This document shows positions 24,960 to 37,028 of a DNA stretch of 64,000 nucleotides, piece after piece (the first letter of the stretch is position 1; every line of letters starts with the position of its first letter). The notes beneath the pieces are model-generated. The model was not told the origin of the DNA. It made no database searches and saw only the letters and a program-made list of their open reading frames with translations. The stretch comes from Dichotomocladium elegans (Eukaryota; Mucoromycota; Mucoromycetes; Mucorales; Lichtheimiaceae). A program made the position numbers and the translations under genes. Where the stretch lies: contig JAIXMN010000001.1 in the NCBI GenBank assembly GCA_025716815.1, positions 1,550,001-1,614,000 on the forward strand. Direction: 5' to 3'.

Positions 24960-25805
24960 TTACTTACTTTGATATGGAAGCATAGACGGCAGGCAATGGT
25001 TGGGATCTAATATGACGTGGCGATCCCAGACATGAAAGGAACTTGGCTGATAGCAGGAACTTTCACTGCAGGAACCTGCTGCCACGACAAGCGTCTAGCC
25101 GATGGCTTGCGGTTCGCCGCCCAACAGGTATACAGCTACTCGTTGACTGCGTCCAGAGAGCCTCTCATGTGGCACTCAATAAAAACAAGAGCAGGCCGCT
25201 TGAGTGCAGTACTGCTATAAAGCAGGAGAGAGAGTCTTGCTTCCACAGAGACAATGGCCTTGTTTCCAAGAGAAGGAGGGTCTTGTTTCCAAGCAGAGGA
25301 TGGTCTTGTTTTGAAGGAACAGCGTGTCTTTGATTCTATGACAGGAGTCAGTCTTGTCCATTAGCAGACGGAAAAGAGGTGCTTACTTACTTTGATATGG
25401 AAGCATAGACGGCAGGCAATGGTTGGGATCTAATATGACGTGGCGATCCCAGACATGAAAGGAACTTGGCTGATAGCAGGAACTTTCACTGCAGGAACCT
25501 GCTGCCACGACAAGCGTCTAGCCGATGGCTTGCGGTTCGCCGCCCAACAGGTATACAGCTACTCGTTGACTGCGTCCAGAGAGCCTCTCATGTGGCACTC
25601 AATAAAAACAAGAGCAGGCCACTTGAGTGCAATGTTGCTATAAAGCAGAAGAGAGTCTTGCTTCCACAGAGACGATGGCCTTGTTTCCGAGAGAAGGAGG
25701 GTCTTGTTTCCAAGGAGAGGATGGTCTTGTTTCCAAGCAGAGAATGGTCCTGTCTCCAAGAGGAAGAGGGTCTTGCTTCCAGAAAGAAAAAGGCTGCTGC
25801 GTTTT
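24960..25805 (+). repeat. 423-bp tandem module duplicated in the left arm only
   Basis: Positions 24960-25382 and 25383-25805 are near-identical direct copies with a 423-base offset (for example ATGGCGATCC... frames at 25017 and 25440). A third, more diverged version of the same module lies just outside at about 24680-24960, recognisable by shared blocks such as GATCTAATATGACGTGG and CTCATGTGGCACTCA-type sequence. The right arm has only one counterpart of the pair, so the extra copy arose on, or was lost from, one side. Confidence 0.88.
25654..25793 (+). repeat. About 24-bp minisatellite, six units
   Basis: Head-to-tail units built on GGTCTTGTTTCCAAG followed by a variable AGAGGATG-like part, each 22-25 bases. 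A related array lies at about 25231-25373 in the other module and the mirror array at about 26808-26947 in the right arm. Units differ by a few bases, which indicates age or homogenisation between arrays. Confidence 0.85.
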
Positions 25806-26251
25806 AAGCCTGGTCAATACCAGCCGCGACAGGAGAGAAGGTGACTCCTTTGGAGCTGTTCTTGTTGCCGCCATCACGCACAATGGAGAGGGCTTTATTG
25901 CGTGCGTCGCTCAAATTGCGACAATGGATCAAGCAATTACAGCAGCATTACCAAAATGGACGATGTAGGTAAAGAAGAGTGAAGGAGTGTGCGGGACGTG
26001 TGAAAACAGGGATGTGCACTTTTTATTTCGAGCATGCTTTAACGTCATTGGATTAACAACTTTCCTACTTGTTTTGTTCACGTGATGCTGCAGAAAATTA
26101 ATGTCCAATCGCACGGCATCACGCCTAATCCAATCATGCGCTTATCGAGAAAGGCGAAGTATCATCCAATGGATACACCAGCTACCTTAACCAACTATGA
26201 TACGCTTCCTTTTTTTCTGGGATGAAGCGACATGAAAGCAGAAAAGAAGTA

Positions 26252-26349
26252 GGTAAATGGTGCCGGCAGCCATTCCGAAGCGGCGATTGAATCCGTCGAC
26301 GCATGACCCTTACTGCTTTTGGAAGGTTATCTCGTCGCACACACGCAGT
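26252..26349. other. Non-palindromic spacer at the centre of palindrome 1
   Basis: Single-copy between the arms. On the minus strand it contains a motif of about 55 bases (AAAAGCAGTAAGGGTCATGCG, and then GGATTCAATC and GCTTCGGAATGG) that reappears, lightly diverged, at about 42480-42550 on the plus strand. It includes a short potential hairpin (CCTT...AAGG). Confidence 0.75.
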
Positions 26350-27935
26350 TACTTCTTTTCTGCTTTCATGTTGCTTCATCCCAGAAAAAAAGGAAGCGTA
26401 TCATAGTTGGTTAAGGTAGCTGGTGTATCCATTGGATGATACTTCGCCTTTCTCGATAAGCGCATGATTGGATTAGGCGTGATGCCGTGCGATTGGACAT
26501 TAATTTTCTGCAGCATCACGTGAACAAAACAAGTAGGAAAGTTGTTAATCCAATGACGTTAAAGCATGCTCGAAATAAAAAGTGCACATCCCTGTTTTCA
26601 CACGTCCCGCACACTCCTTCACTCTTCTTTACCTACATCGTCCATTTTGGTAATGCTGCTGTAATTGCTTGATCCATTGTCGCAATTTGAGCGACGCACG
26701 CAATAAAGCCCTCTCCATTGTGCGTGATGGCGGCAACAAGAACAGCTCCAAAGGAGTCACCTTCTCTCCTGTCGCGGCTGGTATTGACCAGGCTTAAAAC
26801 GCAGCAGCCTTTTTCTTTCTGGAAGCAAGACCCTCTTCCTCTTGGAGACAGGACCATTCTCTGCTTGGAAACAAGACCATCCTCTCCTTGGAAACAAGAC
26901 CCTCCTTCTCTCGGAAACAAGGCCATCGTCTCTGTGGAAGCAAGACTCTCTTCTGCTTTATAGCAACATTGCACTCAAGTGGCCTGCTCTTGTTTTTATT
27001 GAGTGCCACATGAGAGGCTCTCTGGACGCAGTCAACGAGTAGCTGTATACCTGTTGGGCGGCGAACCGCAAGCCATCGGCTAGACGCTTGTCGTGGCAGC
27101 AGGTTCCTGCAGTGAAAGTTCCTGCTATCAGCCAAGTTCCTTTCATGTCTGGGATCGCCACGTCATATTAGATCCCAACCATTGCCTGCCGTCTATGCTT
27201 CCATATCAAAGTAAGTAAGCACCTCTTTTCCTTCTGTTAATGGACAAGGCTGATTTCTTCTGCACTAGAACAAAAAATGTCTTCGTCCTGGAAAACAAGG
27301 CCCAGGATAAAATATCCCTTGAGGTTAAACTCAACCGGTTCCTTCTCTCCCCTAATGAGTGCCACATGGGAGGTTTTCTGGATTCAGTCAACATGTATTT
27401 GTATATCCGTTGGGTGGCGAACCGCAGGCTTCCTGCAGCGAAAGTCCTGCTATCATCCAGACTCTTTCCACGTCTGGGATCTCCACGTCATATTAGATCC
27501 GATCATCGGGAGCGCACTCTAGCACCTCTGTGGCCAATCTCTATTGTTTCATTTTATTATGTATTAATAAACCAATCACTCCACTCGAATTTTCTCAACT
27601 TGATGTTGATTTGTGGCTATGCATGTGGATATATGGATAGGAACCGGGTAATTAGCAGGTTTAATCACACTTTTTACTTCCTTGATATTGTGCCAACGAC
27701 CTTAGGTACGTATTGCCGTGCCAAGTGAGATGTACACACGCAAGCCTTTCTTCACCGGGATACATGTATTTGGGGCACATCAAGGTCGGATAAGTCCGTA
27801 GTAAAATCCTTATCAGAATGTCTTTATTGTTTTCCTTGAAGTTACACGCGATAATGAGTTCAGGATGACGACTGGAAGATAGACTATGCTAACTTTCTGG
27901 GTGGGAACAACCAATTCCTCATCAGCGATATATCA

Positions 27936-28712
27936 CATAGGCTTAGGATAGTTATCTTCATCAGCTATGTGAACATGTCTTTGTTTCTTACAGAAATCAA
28001 TTGCTCATTTACAAGGATGGCTATGGGATGGATTTTGGCTAGCTCTATGTGCGATATCTGATTATCATTCGGCAACGTCTGAATAGGGTTGGCATGCGAT
28101 TTCAATTTTTGGGGATTGATATTGCATACAGCAAGGATCAAGGGGGTCAATGAGAACAAGAAGGCTTATGCGCGGAATAGCATTTATGACAGGGACATAC
28201 ATCTATGCTCTCTCTCTCTCTTCCATTCAAAACTCGAACCCTATCTGTGCGTTACTTAATTGTTTGCTACAGTTAATTAAGGGACCCATTACCATTATCT
28301 CCATGATGAGAAGCTTAGAAAAAATGCTTAAGGAGGACTATCATCGGATGACAGCCACATCCGTCCAAAAGGAGAGGGTGCTTTCCCAAGATGGTAGACA
28401 CCAAGATATTCGAACCAATATGCCCGACAGCGGGTGAAAAAACAATGTGCCTCTCTCACTTCTACTTCTAGAGCTTTTGTGCGTATTGTCTTCGCGCGAG
28501 AAAGACGTTTGCTACCGCTGTAGGTAAACAACTTTGCAAGCCGCTATCACCAACTAACAAAGTCCATCCCATATATTAAGACTTGTTGCATTGACAACAG
28601 TTTCCTAATCTCGCTGGGTCATTCGAGGCATCGGAACGATTAACTCACACATCTCGTAATTTACATGACGCCAATACCATAATATATCCCACTGCTCAAT
28701 ACCAGCTATACA
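27936..28712. other. Intergenic stretch upstream of the giant gene
   Basis: No supported gene. It contains a CT run near 28210. A reading at about 28090-28140 (+) faintly resembles a retroelement FLGIDIA-type block, but it is too short and interrupted to call. The last 200 bases should hold the promoter of the CH/GAS2 gene. Confidence 0.45.
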
Positions 28713-31700
28713 ATGACCAATACCGTGCCAAGCTCCAATTCGACAGTGTCGCTAGATGGTCAGTACTTTGAAGTTCTACCTTCCCTGTAATATGTGCTAA
28801 GATGGTTCTGAAATTCAGAGACGAGCAGCATGCAGGCATGGCTTCACACACATCTTAATAGCTACATCAAGCTGAATATTCTCGATAATATCCCAACACC
28901 TGGTGAGCCGTCCTGGGGGAATGGAACTGCTCTACTCTGTCTTGCGCATCGTTTTTGCCCTGGGGCGGTTCCTGACTTGCCGGGTATTCTTCAGGACGAG
29001 GGCATCAAGAAAGCCGAAGTCGCCATCCAAATTTTCCAGGATGAGTTTAAAATCTCGACCACAAAAGACCAGCTCAGCGATAGAGACGGATGCATGGTCT
29101 ACCTCTCCGCAATCCGAACGGCTTCTGAGGAGATAGAACCCACAACACAGACCTTGCGACTTATCCAAACCACCCTAGTCTCTGAAACGCAATCGATCCT
29201 GATCACACGTCGGACACGCGAAAATACTGCGGATGATGAAGAATTTGAACAGCTTGCTATGAAAGTGCTCGGGAAGATCCATCATCTCAGAAATGAGCTA
29301 AACGAGATGACTCTCTTGACAACATCTACGCCGTCGCATGCTATCAGCAAAGGCATGTTGGACGGGGACAAAAACGAAGAGGATAAAGAAAATGACCTTC
29401 CGAGCCGAGTGGAAAAGTTTGAGTCGGAACTGGCAGAGCTCCGAGAGAAAGACAACATGGAGCTTCAGACGTATATACAATCCCTGCCGCACAGCGCACG
29501 GATCACCCTGTCTGCTCGCATACAGACCATTCATGCAGCCCTCGCGTCCCTTGATTCGCAGCTCGATGATGACTTTCAGACAATTCGCATGGCGGTTTTG
29601 TTTGCACAGCTGGTGACGCCCATCCGGAATGAGCTCGAGTATATTCAGGCCAAAATGCTTAAGACGGCTACCACAGAGGACGGTATTTGCGATCTCGAGG
29701 AACGAACGCGACATACGGAAAGAATGATCATCGAGATGGAAATAGAGCACGCCGACATGGTGGGCAAAGACAAGATGTATCGCGTCCATTTCGATGCGTT
29801 AAAACAGAAGCATACACTCGTCAGTTCATGGGTGAATGAAGTACGTGCCTGGTTTGTTGAAGCTGAACATAATCGGTCATGGATCGAGGAACAAATTGCA
29901 AGAATCAATGCAAGTTCAATATGCGATCCATTACTGGCAATCGATCTATCTGATTATTCACTGGATATCGCCGCTCAGCTTACTTCGGCTCATGAGAATA
30001 TGAAGAAACAAGTGGAGGAGCTCAATAAGGAGGATTTGACACGCTTGCGTGCCCACGTCATGGCACTGACAGGCGTTCAAAAGGATGTTGATAAGGATCT
30101 CAGTCCAGCCGATACGACCACCATCGAGATCATATTCACAACTTTGGCATCGCTTGACAGACTTTCTCATTTGATGCGGCGGCGTTCTTATGATTTGCAA
30201 ATGCTGACCCTTCGATTGCTCTGGGAACAAGAATGCACAAAAGCGGAAGAGTGGGTCACTCAGTCTGGTATGGAGACCACTGACCTTTTGGAGAAGGCGC
30301 GCTGGTCGTTTGAGGAGGAAAAAACCATGGACCAAAGAGAATCAATCACGCTCAAGAATCTGGTGATCCACATGCTGTTGGATCTTGAGCAAAGAGTATC
30401 TGAGTTTGATCAAGGTCTCTTCACAACGGTGATTAACGCGTACCAAGAAATGGATAAAGCTTCAAAAGTGGAACTGGCTGCTCACCTTGAAGCCCGCCAA
30501 GTGGAGTTAGAAGAAAATTTTGAGATGCTGACAAAAAGGATTGGCTACGTGAGACAAGTGGTGGAGCAAAGGATCACTGTGATGGATTTTATATACCGTG
30601 CCGATGAGCTTCTGGCAATCGGAGAACGCCTGAAAGAACAGATGACCATCGCGGAACAACAAGCGGTAGCGGGTGACTCTGACCAAGAGTTTGTGGAACG
30701 CGTTCGTCAATTCCAGGAACAAGCTGTCCAGCTCGTCACGACGATTGCTATTCGTATCCGGTATCCAGAACTTCATTCGCCTAAAGAGGATGCTGAAGAA
30801 AATATCAAAACAAACGGTATGGTACGAAAACTTATCAGTCAGCGCAAGTCAGCAGTCATTTTATCTGGAGATATGCTCGATCGAAAGCTTCTCACGTACC
30901 AGAACGCCCTCGAGTTTTTATCAAAGGCTGAACGATTAAATAAGGAATTGCGAAAGTTGGAGGAATCGGTTGGAGACGAGATCGGAGCGATCAAAGAAAT
31001 TGCTGAAGATGTGCTCGCCAGCAAGTGCTATTTCACTCAGGATGACCTATCTCAGCTTTGGAAAGAACACAGCGACCGCAACATGCTATCCAACTCTGCG
31101 AGAAACAGCGATCTCAAAAGGCTTCAGGATGATATCGACGCAATGAGCAGAGATGGTGAACGGCACAACGCTGTTCGCGTTCAATTTGATCGCTTAAACG
31201 ACATTGCCGGAAGAATCCGAAATCTTCTTGATGAGCTGGATCCAAAACTGGCCGTCCAGCATGCCGAACTCGGAGCGCTTCAACTGCGACTTGATTGGGA
31301 AAAGTATCTCGATGAGACCATGCGCCTAACTTTGGATGTCACCAAAAATGCTTGGTCGTTTATCGAAAAAACGCAATGGCAACCCAACACGAAAATCTCT
31401 GCCGATCAGGAATACTTCAATACCAAGCTCGATACTTTGCGACATGAAACAGTCAAGATCAAAGATAGCAAGCGTTTGGAATTATTATCTGAGTATTACT
31501 CGGCTATGATCGACGGATTTTCTAATAGCCTGGGTGTCAGCACGATTCCTGAACATTTTAGTAGACGACAAGAGAATGTGGAGGGAGCTTACCGTAATCT
31601 GGAGGACTGTATCAACTTCGCTCAGGCAGTGCTGGACCAACGCATTGCTATGACCAAATATTTGGATCGAACATCAATAATACATGACTCGGGCACCCGC

Positions 31701-34700
31701 TTGCTTGACCAAATAGAGAGGGCAACTTGGACAGTAATGACAGACGACCTGCAATTGTTTTCAGGAGATATTGAACAACTCAGCAACAACATCAAAGACG
31801 CCTGGAACAACAATGGAAAATCAATTCCCTACCCTAACCGCCCCTTTGGTATATCTTCATTCGGTGCGTCTAGCAATGACATAACCACAAACGACGATGT
31901 GAAACGTGCTATTTCCAGCGAGCAAAACAAACTCCAGCAGCTCTATGACCGGATAGTACACTCCAACAAAGCTTACGTAGAAGCTATCAAGTTCAAGGGA
32001 ATGGTACAAACCTGTACGACAGAGGCAGAAACCTTGTGCGAAATTGTATCAGACACTGCCAAGGCCATCATTTCAGACCAACAAAACCTTGCAGCGGATG
32101 TAATCAATCCTCTATCGTCTCCAAGCCCCTCTGAACTTAAAGAAAGGAACTCCAAACACCAAGACAAAGTGGCGTCTCTCAAGTTGAATTTGGATGATCT
32201 TCAGAGCCATTGTGAAGAACTTATCGCTTCTATCGAGGAAGCCGACTTTCGGTCCTGCATTCCAACAGCTGGTGTATCAACTGCGCTCGCAAAGCTGAGC
32301 GGCAGAGGAAAGGAGCTTTTCTGTATTGCGCAAAGACATTCACTGGAACTAGATGTCTATGAGCTTCGCATCCTTTGGGAGACAAAAATCGGTGATGCGA
32401 TATCCAAGATGTATGAGCTGCAAGACAAAATGCGGATTCTCGATGAGAAGAGAGATGTCCTCCATCGCGCTTCGAGGATTGACGAGCAAGACTTAATCGC
32501 ATGGAAAAATAATGTGGTTGAGACGCAACGTTTGTTCTCACAGAGTTTGGGGGGTGTCAAATTCGACATCGAAGATAGCTATGAGCAGATGCGAGCGAGC
32601 TACAAATCAATTGAACTATGCACTCCATTTTCGGTTGATGACCGTCAGCATGGTGCGATTGCGCTATTTACAAAACTACAAGGAAGCTTCAACCGGATGG
32701 ATAACGAAGTTGATCTCTTGAGCGAGAGATCACAATGTGAAAGAGCTGCCGATGATTTCCTATCATCATGTGTAACCTTGGAAAAGCGGATCGAAACATT
32801 CATCCAAGATACTGCACGCTGGAAATCGGAAAATCAAGAGCGGGTCGACTCTAGCCATGCGCTTGAAGAATTGAAAGCTAAAGTTGCATCCTATGGCTGG
32901 GACGCTGCTGATGTGATAGACTGCATCGGCGAACTGGTAGAAAATCGAGATCTTGCCTTTTCAGAAGCACTCTCGCGACGAAAACACGATGTGAAATCGG
33001 CAGTGTCAAGGCTCGAGAACCTTCTCAAGTACGCTAAAGAGGTCGATCTACAAAAACAAAATGTTTTGTCCATCATCGAAACGGCAGTGCGCCTAGAAGG
33101 CCTTGCGGAGACACTGATGAACACCATACAAGATGGCAGCGATGTAACAGAAAACTTGATCCAGCTGGCTGAAGAAGTTGAGGCTTTCTCCAAAAAGGCA
33201 TCTGGTGTTCCTTATCCAGTACGGGACACGTCGCTTTCGGATGCGCGGTCTCAGTCGTTGGACAGCACTGCAAACGAAGTTATCCAAGAGACGGTCCATG
33301 CTCGCCAATCCAGAGTCGAGAAGTTGCCCATTCTTCTGGCGGATGCTGTTAAGTCACGACAGCTACAAGACGAGAGAAATTCAGCTATACAAGCTTATAT
33401 GACTGAAGCTTGTAACCTGTATGATTGGATCCAAGGAAGGGCAAAGGCAGTAAAAGATACACTCTCTGTGTCAGCCAGCTGCTCTGTTCAAGAACTCCAG
33501 TCCGCTGTAGGCAAACTTGATGCAGTGATCTCCTCCGTAATGGCTTATGAGAATACATTCAACTCTCTGACTATCCAGTCCATAAAGCTTGGTGATAACA
33601 AAGACGTGCAGCAGCGCCAGGTCGAGCTTCAAAATGCCTGGAACCAGCTGAAAGGTTCCATAGGCCAAGATACAAAGATGGAAATGGTGGCCCGGCTTCA
33701 TCGTGCCGAATTCAAAGAAGCTGCGGGACAGTTGACTGAGCAACACCAGAAATTACAAATATCTTTTGATACGTCCAAACTATCTGATCTAACTGATGAG
33801 ACGATTGCCAGTTGGCGACAAGAGATAGAGATACTCAAGACCCGACTACACGAGTCCATTGGCCCTAATGTGGATGACGAGTGTGACAGAGACACTTACA
33901 ATCACCTTGTCGGCGAGCATTTAAAGCTTGTTACGTCTCTACAAGACTTGGCGGAAAAGCTTAGAGACTATCGACTTCTGGAGAACTTCAAAGATCGAGC
34001 TCGTGTACTAGCTGCGTTTTTCGCCGAGACGACTATGCAGTTGGAAAAATTGCGCTCTGACTTTGGGATTGTAACCGGTGCCTCTGAAGACGAGTCGAGA
34101 TGCCGGTTGTTTAGCGATGAATGCGGAGCCATTTGCCGCTCAGTACAAGATCGTATGGAAACTTACCATGATCTCAAGTCGTTTATGCGGGGCTTAGAAC
34201 TGGAAAATAAGGAAATTCATGAAATTTCGAAAGAGCATGATCATCTCGAGCAAACATACCGTAGCCTCGAGCGCAGTTTGGAAACAACACGATCTATCTC
34301 GGCTCTGGCAACGCAATGGAAGGAACTGCATTCTACATTAGTATTTGTTGATCATGATATCAATAAGGTCGACGGCACATTAAAGGGTGGCGATAATGAC
34401 AAAGCGGATATCCAGCTGGCGGCCGCAGACGCAAGACTTGCAACTGTGATTGCCATGGCGGATAAACTCGGAGAGGAAGAAAGCCAGGGCGCCAATCGGA
34501 CACATTTCCAGCAACACTATGATCAAGTATATGAAACAATGATGACCATGAAGGACGCACTAAAGATTGCCAAGGAAGAAACGAAAAAGCAAGCAGATAC
34601 GCTGGCTTTTATTGAAGCAGCCAACCGAATCGCGACAAGTGCAGATAAGGAATCTTCGCATATCAAGGATCGAATAAGCGAGATTGACTGCGCATGTCTG

Positions 34701-36788
34701 GAAGCGGGCAAGAAAGCGTCCTTGTTGGAACAACTGTACCAGAGAAGGGTCTCTGAAGCAGCAGCGAGTGCATTTGTATGTTTAGATGACCTTAGACAAC
34801 AACTATCGGAACTGGAAGAGGCACCGATGGATGAAGTGGCGCTGGAATCTGCCCGCAAGTCAATTACTGCTCTCAAAAATGCAGTTGACGCGGAGAGGAA
34901 GCTCAACAGTTTCATGCGTCAGTCAGTTGGACACGCAAGATCCGCAGACAGCATTTCTGGGTGGATTGATGACTGTCGAAATGGCATCCGTAACGCTTCA
35001 ACAAATATGAGTCTGTCGAACGACAAGAACCTAGAAGATGATGTCGATCAGATTCGACTCAAGCTTGCTCAGGCGAATGATTTTGTCCAATCCTTCCGCG
35101 ACCTGACGCAGAAGCTTTTGAATGACGAAAGCATTTCCGATGAAACTATCAAGGACTCTGCAATAGTCATATCTAACGCAGTCATTCAATCGCGGGCGGA
35201 TCAGATCGAGACAGAGTGGTACTCTTTACAAAATGCATTTTCGGAGCTGCAGACCATGATGACGAGAGTATCTAAGCGCGTGGATATTGCTCAGCAAATG
35301 AAGAAGATATTAAGCATCTGTGACGATGCGCAAGAGCGAGTAGGCCGGCTTGAAAACGATACCAAAATGCTTGGTCCTTCACCTTTCAACGGGAATTCAT
35401 TATCCGGAATGCTTCGGGAACAAGATGTGCTCACTGTCGAGCAGGAACTCGATGCAATTGAAGCCAAGGTGATGGAACAAATTGCACAAGAAATCAGCAA
35501 GATGGATGAAATGATACGCGAATATGATGACACCGACGGTGTATTTGCTCTACAAGCAACCGAGATAGATACGGCGGTTTCAAGCCTGTCGTCCATCATC
35601 AACAATAAACGGAAGGAGCTCGCCAGGGCATTGGATGTTGGTAGATGCCTTGTCATTACCGATGATATTGATGTCCTAGTGAGTGCCCTTGAAGATGCTG
35701 CAAAAAAAGCGACAGAAGTAGATGATAAGAATGTCAGCAAAACCGAACTGCGCGCCAGGTCGATCGAGCTTGATGCTCGGTACAAATACTATGAACGGAA
35801 GATCGTACAAAGTTTAGACGCCGCACAACTAACAGCGGATGACATTTCCAACGAGGACGATCAGGAGATGGTTCTACGACACGTGCGGGAACTTCGAGAA
35901 CACTGGGAAATTGTTGACCGAGAGGTGCAGGCGCAGAAAGCTGAGCTTAACAAGGCATTAATAACTGCTCCTGATCGGGCACGAAAGTCCTCTTTACCTA
36001 CCCGCAAAGCATCTCAGTTCTTGCGAGATCGCGACCGGTCGCCTTCGCGCTTACCTGTCAAGTCGTCTATACATAGCAATTCAAGTTCGCCGCTTTTGTC
36101 AGCTACAAGTCGCCTCGTGCCATCGACTTCCATCCCACGCATCCAGCCGACAGGTTCTGTATCGGCAACGAACAACCGGTTGACTCCACCCACATTCCGA
36201 CATATTCCTTCCAAATCAGTGTCCAATTCAAAACTTCCAAAGCCTCAGCCGCCGCCTCCCAACTCATACGTAGCTGACCCTCACAATGACCTGGATATAC
36301 AGATCGGCCGTATTGTTAACGAAACTCCTTACAAGGTTAAGGTTAAGATGGTGCCAGGAGAGGTTGGGCGCTATTGGTTCGGTGATATGAACCCTAAACT
36401 TGCCTACTGTCGCGTCCTCAAGAGCAAAATGGTGATGGTACGCGTTGGTGGAGGTTGGATGGAACTTTCCCAGTTCTTGCGGAGCCATACCCTCTTTGAG
36501 GGAGATTTCATCCCGAGAACCTCGGAACTTCAAGCTCCAGATTCACGTATCCAAGAAGGATTCATTGAGACACGGAAGCAGCGCGTACGCCGTGAACGAT
36601 CCATTTCCGCGCAAGGACCGGCTCCGACCTTCGCGTCGAGATCGACACCGCAAAACCCGAATGTACAGGCAGGCTTCATGGAAGGTGACCGATACATAGC
36701 AGTGGATAAATTTGGTAATCAGCTCGAAGTGAGGATGACCAAAGCTGAGGGCAAGGTTGAGAGCGCTCGACGAAAAGATAGATCTTAA
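28713..36788 (+). CDS. Giant CH-spectrin rod-GAS2 cytolinker (spectraplakin-like), 2,671 aa
   Basis: Probably links actin to microtubules. A 46-base first exon (28713-28758) is spliced over a 60-bp intron to one 7,970-base exon (28819-36788); the phase is exact. Residues about 22-125 form a calponin-homology domain (WLHTHLNSYIKL, then LLCLAHRFCP, ending CMVYLSAIR). Residues about 130-2390 are almost wholly alpha-helical with spectrin-like repeats, visible as recurring LRLLWEQE, LQLRLDWEK and LRILWETK helices with conserved Trp. A basic Ser/Pro/Arg linker (about 2400-2500) contains TSIP at about residues 2452-2455 and SRLP and SKLP nearby, resembling EB1-binding (S/T)x(I/L)P motifs. Residues about 2505-2580 are a GAS2-related (GAR) microtubule-binding domain (VKMVPGEVGRYWFGD, then VMVRVGGGWMEL). 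Architecture is as in animal spectraplakins and GAS2-like proteins; actin and microtubule binding are inferred. Only one CH domain is visible, whereas spectraplakins have two. Confidence 0.93.
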
Positions 36789-36838
36789 GTCCCCATAAAA
36801 AATTAAATTTAAATAACCTACATTTTTTGCATGATTGA

Positions 36839-36861
36839 GAGCAACCCCAGCGGTATTTCTA
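36839..36861 (+). repeat. Left terminal inverted repeat of the Harbinger element
   Basis: 23 bases identical to the reverse complement of 39458-39480. The core CCCCAGCGGT recurs, diverged, inside the element at about 36920-36930 (CCCTAGTGGT), 36966-36976 (CCCCAGTGGT) and, inverted, at about 39400-39410. These suggest repeated protein-binding sites near both ends. Confidence 0.95.
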
Positions 36862-37028
36862 TTCTAAAGCCACATAGACATGTTGCCATCTTTAGCAATA
36901 ACCTTAAAAAATTCAATTTTCCCTAGTGGTCCGCTATTTTCCCATTTTAGCTAAGAAACTTTATTCCCCAGTGGTATATCTCTGCTAAATTTAGAGAGAC
37001 CTTTGTTTTCTTTCTCTTACTTTTCGAA

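Larger units (their letters stand above)
24236..27935. repeat. Large imperfect palindrome 1 (foldback element)
   Basis: Two arms read as reverse complements around a centre at 26300.5. Inner arms match from 26251/26350 outward with paired positions summing to 52601. Beyond about 25390 the sum changes to 52178, because the left arm carries 423 extra bases. The match extends to about 24236 on the left and about 27935 on the right, weakening in the last 60 bases. A 98-bp non-palindromic spacer (26252-26349) separates the arms. Arm identity is very high by eye, with only scattered substitutions (for example near 24520 versus 27658). The open frames in the arms (up to 162 codons) have no recognisable domain and look non-coding. 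No transposase gene or clear target duplication was found. Confidence 0.92.

Noticed and set aside
27965..28440. Faint retroelement-like reading (FLGIDIA...) on the plus strand
   Set aside because: Only about ten residues resemble a Copia-type reverse transcriptase and stops interrupt it; not enough to call.
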